DNA of 12,403 bases from a bacterium HR36. GTDB taxonomy: Bacteria > Planctomycetota > Planctomycetia > Gemmatales > HRBIN36. Location of the stretch: the NCBI GenBank assembly GCA_002898995.1, contig BEIM01000055.1:1-12403 (forward strand), written 5' to 3'. Both the position numbers and the translations under genes were made by a program. The notes beneath the pieces were generated by a model. It saw only the letters and a list, made by a program, of their open reading frames with translations. It was not told the origin of the DNA and did not search any database. Shown here one piece after another: positions 1 through 9,741 of this stretch. Numbering within the stretch: position 1 is the stretch's first letter; each line of letters starts with the position of its first letter.

Positions 1-1223
1 ACAACGTTCCCGATAACGTCCGCAGTGTCTTCAAGGCGATTGACACGCGAATTCCTGGCGTGAAGTTTACTGAGGTATTGCCCCGCTTTGCTCAGGTCAA
101 CGACAAGGTTACGCTTATTCGTTCAATGAGCTATACGCCGGTAGGGCTGTTCAATCACACGGCGGCGATTTATCAAATGCTGACGGGGTACACGACAGAC
201 AAAGTGAGCCCGTCGGGGCAGTTGGAGCCACCCAGTCCGAAAGACTTCCCGCACATCGGTTGCAATATCGCCAAGTATCGGCCGCCGGATGTCCCCATGC
301 TGCCCTTTGTGATGATGCCCCGGCCGTTGCAGGAATCCAACGTGATCAATAAGGGGGGCACGGCCGGGTTCTTGGGCAAAGCCTACGACCCCTACTACCT
401 ATTCCCGCCCGGCGATGACAACGACATGAACAAGATGGATCGGATCAAGGTAGATGACCTGAAGATCCGTGTGGAGTTGTCGCCGGAACGCCTGACCCGC
501 CGAGCTAGTCTACGCCAGCTGGTCAACGAATCGCTGCCCGAACTCGAACGGGCTGTGGCTAAGTACAATCCGGATGCCTACTATCAGCAGGCGTTCAGCC
601 TCATTGTCAGCGGTCGGGCTCGCGAAGCGTTCGACCTGAGCAAGGAACCAGCCAGCCTGCGCGACCGTTATGGCCGCAACACTTTCGGGCAGAGCTGTCT
701 GCTGGCCCGTCGGCTGGTGGAAGCCGGTTGTCGCTTCGTCGAGGTCAACTGGCCAAAAATCGCCAACTCCGACCTGCATTCCTGGGATCATCACGTCGGC
801 CTGCCCGACCGGATGAAACGCTTGTCGGCGCCGATGCTAGATGCTGGGCTGGCCACATTGCTGGAAGACCTGGATCAGCGCGGATTGTTGTCGGAGACGC
901 TGGTAGTGGCCGTCGGCGAATTTGGCCGCAGTCCGCAGCGTGGCGTCAGCACTTCCGGCAACGGCAACAGCGCGGATGGACGTGACCACTGGCCGTATTG
1001 CTTCACCGCGGTCATTGCCGGCGCCGGTGTCAAACGCGGGTTCGTTTACGGCAAGTCGGATAAGACCGCTTCCGCTCCGTTTGAGAACCCGGTGCATCCG
1101 TGTGACCTGCTGGCGACGATTTATCACAGCGTCGGCCTCGACCCGCACATGATTCAATACAACCACCTCAAGCAACCGCGCGAACTCGTGCAGGGCAACA
1201 TCGTCTGGGGCATCCTGAGCTAG
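1..1223 (+). CDS. DUF1501 family protein, 5'-truncated
   Basis: The frame is already open at the left edge (first full codon at base 3), giving 406 visible residues ending in TAG at 1221-1223; the true start lies outside the window. A GTG at 60 is internal, because the codons before it already read as family sequence (a PDNVRSVFKAID-like stretch). Family landmarks are SWDHHVG (bases 780-800), GEFGRSP (915-935) and GRDHW (978-992), followed by an AGAGVKRGFVYG segment. DUF1501 proteins belong to the alkaline phosphatase/sulfatase-like superfamily, usually carry an N-terminal Tat signal (not visible here), and in planctomycetes usually sit beside DUF1549/DUF1553 cytochrome-type genes. Their substrate is not established. 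No partner gene lies downstream, so this is probably the last gene of its operon; any partner would be to the left of the window. The family assignment is confident; a catalytic role is not shown. Confidence 0.93.
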   Translation, partial: NVPDNVRSVFKAIDTRIPGVKFTEVLPRFAQVNDKVTLIRSMSYTPVGLFNHTAAIYQMLTGYTTDKVSPSGQLEPPSPKDFPHIGCNIAKYRPPDVPMLPFVMMPRPLQESNVINKGGTAGFLGKAYDPYYLFPPGDDNDMNKMDRIKVDDLKIRVELSPERLTRRASLRQLVNESLPELERAVAKYNPDAYYQQAFSLIVSGRAREAFDLSKEPASLRDRYGRNTFGQSCLLARRLVEAGCRFVEVNWPKIANSDLHSWDHHVGLPDRMKRLSAPMLDAGLATLLEDLDQRGLLSETLVVAVGEFGRSPQRGVSTSGNGNSADGRDHWPYCFTAVIAGAGVKRGFVYGKSDKTASAPFENPVHPCDLLATIYHSVGLDPHMIQYNHLKQPRELVQGNIVWGILS

Positions 1224-1328
1224 CAGGTTCGCGCATTAAGCTTCAAACACTATTGCATTGTCTCGCCAGGCGTGTGGTGACGCTCGGTAGTGCGCTGGTC
1301 TGGCCTGGATCAGATTGTTTATCAGCTT

Positions 1329-1344
1329 GCGGCTCATGAGCCGC
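1329..1344. repeat. Perfect 16-bp palindrome
   Basis: GCGGCTCATGAGCCGC reads identically on both strands. It lies in the 233-base gap between the convergent DUF1501 gene and the small minus-strand gene. As a DNA site it could bind a dimeric protein; as RNA it would need a loop at its centre and leave about a 6-bp stem. It may also be a copy of a dispersed intergenic repeat, which cannot be judged from one window. Confidence 0.7.
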
Positions 1345-1367
1345 GACCCCGGCCGTATGAGTGCTGG

Positions 1368-1393
1368 CGACGGCCACGGCCCGTCGTTCTTTT
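1368..1393 (+). terminator. Likely Rho-independent terminator of the DUF1501 gene
   Basis: A 6-bp GC-rich stem, CGACGG (1368-1373) with CCGTCG (1381-1386), encloses a 7-nt loop and is followed directly by TTCTTTT (1387-1393). This is the usual stem plus U-tract arrangement on the plus strand. It lies about 145 nt after the DUF1501 stop, a rather long 3' tail. Confidence 0.5.
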
Positions 1394-1456
1394 GTGCGTC
1401 CGAACCGCCTGACACAGGGGGTTGGGACTTTTGCGCGGAATCGGTAGTTCGCGCTG

Positions 1457-1723
1457 TCAATCTTGTGCAGGATTGACGTGCACGGCCAGGACAATGGGGC
1501 CCTGCTGTGTGACTTCGTAGATTACGCGAAGTTCATCTCCCAGCTGCAAGCGCTTAGGGTCGGTTTTGTCTGGGCCGTTGAAGATGACCGGGTCTTCGCC
1601 AAGGATGAAAACGTGCAGGTCGTCCTGATACTCCAGCATCAAAGTACGTTGCTGTAAGTCCAGTTGCACAAGCCGACCAGCAAAGCTGCGAATGATACGG
1701 GAAAACGGAGGCTGAGCGCTCAT
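1457..1723 (-). CDS. Small hypothetical protein, likely beta-barrel (88 aa)
   Basis: I do not recognise a named family. The ATG at 1723 is chosen over an upstream in-frame start because GGAGAAAGACT lies directly before it (GGAG, then 7 nt). The product has no signal peptide or membrane segment and is predicted to be cytosolic. After a basic N-terminus, residues 13-40 and 57-84 alternate hydrophobic and polar residues as expected of short beta strands: AGRLVQLDLQQRTLMLEY, then LGDELRVIYEV. The 'modifier of a bound value, then LGDELRV' layout resembles small DUF1344/DUF5666-type barrel domains, but this is resemblance only. The gene is convergent with the DUF1501 gene and divergent from gpsA, so it is probably monocistronic. 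That a protein is encoded is fairly likely, given the ribosome site and sensible composition; the function is unknown. Confidence 0.65.
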   Translation of the reverse strand: MSAQPPFSRIIRSFAGRLVQLDLQQRTLMLEYQDDLHVFILGEDPVIFNGPDKTDPKRLQLGDELRVIYEVTQQGPIVLAVHVNPAQD

Positions 1724-2065
1724 AGTCTTTCTCCAGCGGCAACGCGGCAACCGCAAGCGCTGACATTGAGGACATTAGTCGGAACGTCAGGTCGTTACGC
1801 GGTAAGAACCGACACTTTTTCCGACAATTCGTCCGTTAGCTCAGAGCAGCTTCGGGCCGCAGATTCTCAGGGATACCGCACCGCAGTAGCCTGCCATTGG
1901 TGATACGCCCATCGGCAGGTTGTAGCATTTTAGCCTCTCATCGCGGTCGCGTCCAGTATGTGCCGTACTTGCATGAGGGTTTAGGTGTCGATACAACGGC
2001 TGCCAGGCGACGTTCGCGGTGAGCTACGCGATTTAGGGACCGATTTTGCGAACTGCGGAGGGAAG
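1724..2065. other. Divergent intergenic region upstream of gpsA
   Basis: These 342 bases hold no convincing gene. Visible elements are a direct repeat CCGACA at 1809-1814 and 1821-1826 (12-bp period) with an inverted GTCGG at 1778-1782. There is also a hairpin formed by CCTGCC (1890-1895) and GGCAGG (1914-1919), whose 18-nt loop can pair further (AT.GG with CC.AT). A weak sigma70-like promoter lies at 1969-1997. An in-frame upward extension of gpsA to a GTG at 1985 exists but precedes that promoter's expected start site and has no ribosome site. The region must carry promoters for both flanking genes; none is strong for the minus-strand gene. Confidence 0.5.
1969..1997 (+). promoter_or_regulatory. 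Weak candidate sigma70 promoter for gpsA
   Basis: TTGCAT (1969-1974), a 17-nt spacer and TACAAC (1992-1997) give an expected transcript start near 2004, about 62 nt before the gpsA ATG at 2066. Both boxes are imperfect, so this is suggestive only. It agrees with rejecting the longer gpsA start at 1985. Confidence 0.3.
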
Positions 2066-3070
2066 ATGGTGCAGAAGCACGTAACGGTGCTGGGCGATGG
2101 CGCCATGGGCGTAGCGTGTGCCCTTGTCCTAGCTAGCAAGCCAAATCTGCAAGTGACGATCTGGAGTCCGCTGCAAGACTACGGCCGACTGGTGCAACAA
2201 AGACGGGAAAGCGTGCGCTATTTGCCGGGCGTCTCCATTCCTGAATCCATCCGCTTGACGTTGGATCTCCGTGAAGCCGTGGACGCCGCAGACATCTGGG
2301 TGATGGCTATCCCCACGGTCTATTTACGGCAGACGCTACAATGTTACCACGAAGTGCTGCGTCTGCACGGTGCCGCTATCATCAGCGTTTTGAAAGGCTT
2401 GGAACAAGGGACGCTCCTGCGACCAACGCAAATCATGGGGGAGCTTCTCGGGGATCGCCCGTTGGTGGTGCTGGCTGGGCCAAGCCATGCGGAAGAAATC
2501 AGTCGCGGTCTGCCTGCTAGCGTAGTGGCGGCCAGCCAGGAGTCTTATTGGGCGGAAGTGGCGCAGCAACTGTTTATGAGCGAGCGTTTGCGCGTTTACA
2601 CCAATCCCGATCCGATAGGAGTGGAGCTGTGTGGGGCGCTGAAAAATGTCATCGCGCTGGCAGCTGGCATCAGCGACGGCCTGCAGTTGGGCGATAACGC
2701 CAAGGCAGCGTTGCTGACACGCGCGTTGGTGGAAATAGTTCGCTTTGTTACGGCCCACGGTGGACGGGCGGAGACCGTATATGGCTTGGCAGGCGTGGGC
2801 GATCTGATCACTACTTGCACTAGCGTGCATGGGAGGAATTTGCGGGTCGGGCGCGAAATTGGCCGGGGCAAAAAACTTGCGGAGGTCCTAGCCGAAATGC
2901 AGCAAACTGCGGAAGGCGTCTGGACCTGCCGAGCCGTTTATGATCGCGCCTCTCAGTTGGGTCTGGATATGCCGATATGCGTGGAAGTGTATCGTGTCCT
3001 GTACGAAGACAAATCGCCGCTGGCAGCCGTGCAGGATCTGATGCTGCGGGAAGCGGGCGCTGAGTATTAG
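2066..3070 (+). CDS. gpsA: Glycerol-3-phosphate dehydrogenase [NAD(P)+]
   Basis: GpsA reduces dihydroxyacetone phosphate to sn-glycerol 3-phosphate, the backbone for phospholipid synthesis; it is cytosolic and a homodimer in studied cases. The 334-aa product has the usual length. A Rossmann GxGxxG motif reads GDGAMG at residues 10-15, where most homologues have GAGSWG. It is followed by VLKGLE (108-113), AGPSHAEEI (137-145, usual form GPSFAxEV), the catalytic-lysine motif ALKN (Lys193), LGDNAKAALLTRAL (208-221) and VGDLITTCTSVHGRN (244-258). The ATG at 2066 is preferred because GGAGGG lies 3 nt upstream and the protein then begins just before the nucleotide-binding strand. A GTG at 1985 would add 27 residues unlike the family. 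The SWG to AMG change in the glycine loop is mildly unusual but keeps all three glycines. clpC follows 223 nt later with its own promoter. Confidence 0.96.
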   Translation: MVQKHVTVLGDGAMGVACALVLASKPNLQVTIWSPLQDYGRLVQQRRESVRYLPGVSIPESIRLTLDLREAVDAADIWVMAIPTVYLRQTLQCYHEVLRLHGAAIISVLKGLEQGTLLRPTQIMGELLGDRPLVVLAGPSHAEEISRGLPASVVAASQESYWAEVAQQLFMSERLRVYTNPDPIGVELCGALKNVIALAAGISDGLQLGDNAKAALLTRALVEIVRFVTAHGGRAETVYGLAGVGDLITTCTSVHGRNLRVGREIGRGKKLAEVLAEMQQTAEGVWTCRAVYDRASQLGLDMPICVEVYRVLYEDKSPLAAVQDLMLREAGAEY

Positions 3071-3150
3071 CAGTGCTGATAGGCAGTGGTAAGTTCTCTT
3101 GCCAAAAGTCGGATGGGATTTAGAATCGGCGCTCAAGGTGTGTCCTTCCC

Positions 3151-3179
3151 TCGTCAGCCGCAGCATCCCAACGTATAAT
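3151..3179 (+). promoter_or_regulatory. Candidate sigma70 promoter for clpC
   Basis: TCGTCA (3151-3156, four of six matches to TTGACA), a 17-nt spacer and a perfect TATAAT (3174-3179) predict a start near 3186, leaving a leader of about 108 nt before the clpC ATG at 3294. I see no heat-shock sigma32-like boxes and no clear CIRCE or CtsR operator. Confidence 0.5.
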
Positions 3180-3293
3180 CCCAATGAACGCGGGAAGGGC
3201 GGCGCGGCGAGAGGTGCTGGAGCAGCGGCACGACCGCCTGCCTGACCGCATCCATAGATAGGGTGATAAGCCATGAGCATGGGAGAAGGACGG

Positions 3294-5798
<2,505 letters not shown>

Positions 5799-6097
5799 GC
5801 TGCAACTGGGACAGGGCTTTTGCCTTTCTGCCGGAGCATGTGCCTCGCGGCGAGAAGCCTCGGACTTGGTCTCCAGCGCTTTGTTCTTCAAAGTGCCTTT
5901 GCGCATTGAATAACGGCGTGTCGCTCTGCTGGTGAGTTTGGCGTTCCCCAGCGGATGTGGGTTGCTCTTTTGCTTCCGGCCCCGAGACTTTGGGCTCGCT
6001 GGAACGCAGGCTGCGGTATGGACGCGGAGGCGCAGCATCATGCTAACGCGGCCGACGGCCTCGGCATATTGCCGGCGTACTTAGAAACCCATAGAGG
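5799..6097. other. Convergent intergenic region after clpC
   Basis: These 299 bases separate the clpC stop from the stop of the minus-strand transporter. No gene is supported. A weak hairpin AGGGC (5813-5817), loop TTTT, GCCTT (5822-5826) lies just after clpC and is followed by TC, so it could be a poor terminator. Near the transporter's 3' end CGGCA-TAT-TGCCG (6062-6074) forms a 5-bp hairpin next to GGCC-GAC-GGCC-type repeats, but without a T-tract. The region is 3' untranslated sequence of both genes. Confidence 0.45.
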
Positions 6098-7114
6098 TTA
6101 CACGTGTAGGATAGCGCTGGCCCAACTGAAGTAAACAAAAAGGGTGGCCAGGTCGGTGAGAGTAAGAGCGACAGGGCCAGCAGCAACGCGGGGGTCTAAA
6201 TGGAGTAAGCGGAGCAGCGAAGGGACGGCGACTCCGAGAGAGGCGGCAACGGTAACGCCCACAGCAATTCCCCCAAGCACGCTGCCAGCAACAGGTGCGG
6301 AACCTGGCCAGACCCACGCTGTTCCTGCGACGAGGGCCCCACTGGCCAAGCCCAAAAGGAAGCCCGTCTGCGATTCCCGCAGTAAGCGGCTTGCCAGCAA
6401 GCGCCAATTGACGCGCTGCACGTGCAGCACTTGCAGAATCAAGCTCACCGATTGCATGCTCACGGCTTCGGCTAAGGAGAGCACGACGGGAATGAACAGG
6501 GCGAGGGTAACAGCCGAGCGGAGTTGTGTTTGAAAAAACCCCGTCAGCATCGCTGCCAGAACTCCCCCGACCACGTTACACAGCAGCCACGGGAAACGCG
6601 CGCGAAAGGCTTTCCAGGGTTCGGTCTGGCGCGCAGCTGCCAGGTGCACACCCACCAACTGAAACACATCGTCCCAGCGCTCTTCCAACTCGGCTCGTTC
6701 CTCGGCATAAAGTTCGATGTCCACAACCCCGAGCATGTGCCTTTGGTCATCCACCACCGGGAAAGCCAGCAAACGGTGTAGTACGAAAAATTCGCAGGCG
6801 TCGAGCAGGGTCGCATCCGCGGGGATACTGATGACGTTACGCACCATGATTTCGGCAATACGGGTATCGGGTGCGCTGAGTAGGAGTCGCCGCGTGGGTA
6901 CCACACCTTGCAATCGGCCTTCCTCATCTAACACGTATAGGTAGATGATGCGGCTTTGCAGGGGCTGGGCGCGCAGTGATTCGATTGCCTGCGCGACTGT
7001 CTGCTCGGCGCACAAGACCGCGAAATCCTTGCGCATATAGTTGGTAACAGCCTCATCGAGCCGGCATTGTCCCAGGCGAATCCGTTGTGGCTCAGCCGTG
7101 ACTTCGCTGGTCAT
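6098..7114 (-). CDS. CBS-pair MgtE-type divalent cation transporter, short form
   Basis: This is an inner-membrane protein of 338 aa, predicted to carry Mg2+ (or a related divalent ion) inward. Two CBS domains cover about residues 28-82 and 88-140 (MVRNVISIPADATLLDACEF marks the second). An acidic linker (EERAELEERWDD) leads to five likely membrane segments from about 176 to 336. ALTLTDLATLFVYF (317-329) keeps the membrane Asp (Asp321) that matches the pore Asp of characterised MgtE. Two features are unusual: the N-terminal superhelical MgtE_N domain (about 130 aa) is absent, and the family's GGNVGSQ-like loop after FIPxx reads LAEAVSMQ (214-221). The ATG at 7114 is chosen because AAGGAG lies 9 nt upstream; a longer frame to 7276 would cross the divergent promoter region. 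Membership in the MgtE superfamily is confident; ion specificity is inferred, and Co2+ or Ni2+ are alternatives. Confidence 0.88.
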   Translation of the reverse strand: MTSEVTAEPQRIRLGQCRLDEAVTNYMRKDFAVLCAEQTVAQAIESLRAQPLQSRIIYLYVLDEEGRLQGVVPTRRLLLSAPDTRIAEIMVRNVISIPADATLLDACEFFVLHRLLAFPVVDDQRHMLGVVDIELYAEERAELEERWDDVFQLVGVHLAAARQTEPWKAFRARFPWLLCNVVGGVLAAMLTGFFQTQLRSAVTLALFIPVVLSLAEAVSMQSVSLILQVLHVQRVNWRLLASRLLRESQTGFLLGLASGALVAGTAWVWPGSAPVAGSVLGGIAVGVTVAASLGVAVPSLLRLLHLDPRVAAGPVALTLTDLATLFVYFSWASAILHV

Positions 7115-7200
7115 CGGATCTTGCTCCTTGCTTGCGGGGTGGCGCAGGTGCGACCATGATATGCATCCTACGCCAATCGCGCAGGCCGCTGATCTTGGCC

Positions 7201-7229
7201 TTGCCCAAATCCCACAAGTGCCGTATAGG
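7201..7229 (+). promoter_or_regulatory. Candidate promoter for the HEAT-repeat lipoprotein
   Basis: TTGCCC (7201-7206), a 17-nt spacer and TATAGG (7224-7229) predict a start near 7236, about 105 nt before the ATG at 7341. Each box matches four of six consensus bases. If real, it rules out the longest open frame from 7041, which would also overlap the divergent transporter gene. Confidence 0.35.
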
Positions 7230-7340
7230 CGGCGGGTGATTTTCTCCAGCACGGCGGGATACGGGGCCAACGGCACGCCGTACAGCGAGTCGCCAGTCAG
7301 GCCGCATTTGTTGCTGACCTACGGCAAGGGGCAAAAGGCT

Positions 7341-8246
7341 ATGAGCCGACACAGGGAACTGATCGCGCACTGCGATGCGGGGAAACCAGAGATGGCGCCC
7401 GTGCGCTCGGCGGAGCTACGCAGAGCATCGGCCACTCTACTTGGATGGCCACTCTACAAATGGGCATGGTGCTTACTTGTGCTGAGCCTGGTGGTCAACG
7501 GATGTGCGTACTTTTGGGAGGATATCACCGCCTATAGTCCGGAAGGCGGATTCGTCAACGATATGCGATATCGGATGCGTTTGCTCTTTAATCCGCCGCG
7601 GCCCCTGGATGTACTGGCGCACAGTCAGGATGGCGATTTCCGCGCGCGTGCATATCGCCGGCTGGCGGAGCCTCGAGAATACGGTGGCAGCGAAGAAGAT
7701 CAGCAGAAGTTTATCGAGGGCTTGATCTGGGGTGCGAAAAACGAACCCACCACAGTGGCGCGGATCGCCGCGATTGAGCGCTTGGCGGAATGCAAAGACC
7801 CGCGGGCGCGCGAGTTCTTCTTCAGCGTCGAGCAGACCAGGGAACCCGTGCTGTACTATGACCGAGATGTGCTGGTGCAGATCGCGGCACTGAATGCGTT
7901 GGCTCGGCTCAATGACCCGCGGGCTGTACCGATCCTGGCAAAAGCGGCACAGTTTGGCCCGACACTCGATGTTCGGCTCAATGCAGTGCGAGCCTTGAAG
8001 AATTATCCCGCGGCAGAATCGGCACACGTCTTGGTGGAGATCCTACGGGATGAGGAGCGGAAACCCCCATCTCAAAGGCAGGTCGCTTTGCAACACGAAG
8101 TCCGTGAGAGTTTGCGGGCCTTCACAGGCCAGGATTATCCCGCGGAAGCCAAGCCGTGGGCCGATTACCTCGCCCAGCACCCGCAAATCCCGCCGCCCAA
8201 CCCTAACCCCTTCCTCCGTCTCGTCAGTTGGTGGGAGAACCGGTAG
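7341..8246 (+). CDS. HEAT-repeat lipoprotein, planctomycete type
   Basis: The 301-aa product has a basic N-terminus, a hydrophobic stretch WCLLVLSLVVNG and a lipobox-like VNG-Cys (Cys55), so it is probably exported and lipid-anchored; Asn at -2 is not typical of a lipobox. The mature part holds ARM/HEAT-type helical repeats at about 97-108 (DGDFRARAYRRLAEP), 137-157, 175-199 (VLVQIAALNALARLNDPRAV) and 208-237. These make a right-handed solenoid used for protein contacts. The C-terminus is proline-rich (IPPPNPNPF). The ATG at 7341 has AAGGGG 10 nt upstream. ATG 7392 would give a more compact signal peptide (Cys38) and is a real alternative. A longer frame from 7041 would overlap the divergent transporter and is rejected. 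No enzyme motif is visible; a scaffold or envelope role is an inference. It is convergent with hemW and otherwise alone. Confidence 0.8.
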   Translation: MSRHRELIAHCDAGKPEMAPVRSAELRRASATLLGWPLYKWAWCLLVLSLVVNGCAYFWEDITAYSPEGGFVNDMRYRMRLLFNPPRPLDVLAHSQDGDFRARAYRRLAEPREYGGSEEDQQKFIEGLIWGAKNEPTTVARIAAIERLAECKDPRAREFFFSVEQTREPVLYYDRDVLVQIAALNALARLNDPRAVPILAKAAQFGPTLDVRLNAVRALKNYPAAESAHVLVEILRDEERKPPSQRQVALQHEVRESLRAFTGQDYPAEAKPWADYLAQHPQIPPPNPNPFLRLVSWWENR

Positions 8247-8257
8247 CGATCGGGACC

Positions 8258-8332
8258 GGCGGCTGAAATACGGGAGAAACCGAAAAACGCCACTGCTGAT
8301 TCAGCCGCCACAGTTCACGAGTTTTTGTCGTG
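8258..8332. repeat. Inverted repeats after the lipoprotein gene
   Basis: A perfect 10-bp inverted repeat pairs GGCGGCTGAA (8258-8267) with TTCAGCCGCC (8300-8309) across 32 nt, starting only 11 nt after the lipoprotein stop. A second hairpin, CACGA (8316-8320), loop GTTTTTG, TCGTG (8328-8332), follows. Neither has a clean trailing T-tract, so they may protect or shape the 3' end rather than terminate. Confidence 0.5.
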
Positions 8333-8363
8333 GTTGGCTGCGTTTTACCTCGCAGAAAGGGGT

Positions 8364-8391
8364 GCAAAAACCATGCAGGTGGGCTTTTTGC
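8364..8391. terminator. Possible bidirectional terminator between lipoprotein gene and hemW
   Basis: GCAAAAACC (8364-8372) can pair with GG-TTTTTGC (8382-8391, one bulged C at 8384) around a 9-nt loop. The A-rich left arm and T-rich right arm are mirror-like, so a transcript from either side would end in U residues. It lies 118 nt after the lipoprotein stop and 58 nt after the hemW stop. Confidence 0.35.
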
Positions 8392-8448
8392 CAATGCGGT
8401 GGCGGCCTGATATGTGCGCTGTGTTTGCGGAGCGGTCTGGGACAGGCG

Positions 8449-9735
8449 TCATGGAGTAGCGCAAGCCTGGGCTTTTGGCAGAGAAGAGGTCTGCTCGTCG
8501 GGAACCACGCTCAGGCAATCGGCACAAACGAGGTCGGCGAAAAAGATTCCTTCCCGAGACAGCCGCACACTTCGCCCATCATCTTCCAGCCAGCCGCGCG
8601 CCAGATGGCGCTGGAGTATTGGACCTAGCAGTGCATCCAGGTCGTAGCCAGTTTGCTCGCGGTAGGAGGTGCGATGAACGCCCTGGCGTCGGCGTAGCTG
8701 CAGGGCGGCAGTTTCCGCGGCGCGCAATACCGGCGACAGGGTTTCGCTCTCGGCAATAGGCAGGATTCCTTGCTGCAACAGCTGCACATACAGCCGCAGC
8801 GATCGCGTATTGCTCGAACGCGTCCCCGCGACGTAGCGTGCAGCCCCCAGCCCGAAACCGAAATAAGCCTCGCCTGCCCAGTAAACCATGTTGTGCCGGC
8901 TCACGTAGCCAGGCAGTGCGAAGTTTGAAATTTCGTAATGCTGCCAGCCCAACGATTCCAGATACTCGATGGTGCAAGCGTAGAGAGCCCGTTCAGTTTC
9001 TTCCTCGCAAGGGCGCACCTGGCCGCGCTGCACGCGTGCCCAGAGTGCGGTCTTCGGCTCGATGGTCAGGTTGTACGTAGACAAGTGCTGGACGCCGAGG
9101 GCGACAGCCTGGCGTAAGTCCTCTTGCCACGCGGCCAACGTCTGCCCAGGGTAAGCGAAGATCAAATCGAGGGAAACCGTGGCGCAGTACCGCTGTGCCA
9201 TCGCCACCGCGCGGCAAATGGTGGCAGCATCGTGAAAACGCTCCAGAAATCGCAAGGCCTCAGGCTGAAATGATTGTGCTCCCAGGCTCAAGCGATTGAC
9301 ACCAAACGCAGCTAGCAGCTGCAGCTTTTCCTCGTTGATGTCGGAAGGATTGGCCTCCAGGGTGTACTCCACCAGTTCGGGCTCATAGCGAAAAAACCGC
9401 CGAACCAGTTCCAGCAAACGCCGCAGCGCTGCAGGAGACAACAACGAAGGGGTGCCACCGCCGAGATAAATGGTTTCGACGTCTATTGGTTCCGCGAGCC
9501 ATAGGGTCATTTCGCGTTCGAGGGCGTCCAGGTAGGCCGCGATTAGCTGTTCGGCTCCAGTAACCACGGCGAAATCGCAGTAGCAACAGCGATGGACGCA
9601 AAACGGAATGTGGATGTAAACGCTGCGGGGCCAGAACCAGCGCGGCCAATGTACGGCTTCGTGCTGGCTCACCGGAAGAATGCACGGGCCAGCATTTAGT
9701 GTTGGGAGATTCCCTGATGCTAACGTTGAGTTCAC
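8449..9735 (-). CDS. hemW: Heme chaperone HemW (radical SAM)
   Basis: HemW binds heme and is thought to deliver it to client proteins; it is a relative of oxygen-independent coproporphyrinogen oxidase (HemN) and acts in the cytosol or at the inner membrane face. The radical SAM cluster motif is C-x3-C-x2-C: Cys46, Cys50, Cys53 in HIPFCVHRCCYCDF. The residue after it is Asp, not the extra Cys found in true HemN, which favours HemW. LGGGTPSLL (91-99), EANPSD (127-132) and GAQSF (152-156) follow, and a HemN_C-type winged segment lies at about 330-428. The 428-aa frame opens with a GTG at 9735 and has about 36 residues before the conserved core, longer than usual. No ribosome site precedes this GTG, and a second in-frame GTG at 9672 also lacks one. 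The start is therefore uncertain. The 73-aa gene lies upstream on the same strand, 71 nt away. Confidence 0.92.
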   Translation of the reverse strand: MNSTLASGNLPTLNAGPCILPVSQHEAVHWPRWFWPRSVYIHIPFCVHRCCYCDFAVVTGAEQLIAAYLDALEREMTLWLAEPIDVETIYLGGGTPSLLSPAALRRLLELVRRFFRYEPELVEYTLEANPSDINEEKLQLLAAFGVNRLSLGAQSFQPEALRFLERFHDAATICRAVAMAQRYCATVSLDLIFAYPGQTLAAWQEDLRQAVALGVQHLSTYNLTIEPKTALWARVQRGQVRPCEEETERALYACTIEYLESLGWQHYEISNFALPGYVSRHNMVYWAGEAYFGFGLGAARYVAGTRSSNTRSLRLYVQLLQQGILPIAESETLSPVLRAAETAALQLRRRQGVHRTSYREQTGYDLDALLGPILQRHLARGWLEDDGRSVRLSREGIFFADLVCADCLSVVPDEQTSSLPKAQACATP

Positions 9736-9741
9736 ATGAAC

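Noticed and set aside
1828..1880. tRNA-like stretch containing GTTAGCTCAG
   Set aside because: Only the D-arm-like decamer fits. There is no acceptor pairing, no anticodon arm and no GGTTCGAATCC-type T-arm at the right distance.
1985..2065. Longer gpsA start at GTG 1985
   Set aside because: It adds 27 residues not seen in the family and has no ribosome site; ATG 2066 has GGAGGG directly upstream.
7041..7340. N-terminal 100 codons of the longest lipoprotein frame
   Set aside because: They overlap the divergent transporter gene, contain a candidate promoter, read as low-quality Arg/Pro/Ser-rich sequence, and would place the hydrophobic signal deep inside the protein.
8050..8628. 192-codon plus-strand frame across the lipoprotein end and hemW end
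   Set aside because: It overlaps two well-supported genes in other frames, is Arg/Ser/Pro-rich, and has no ribosome site or recognisable domain.
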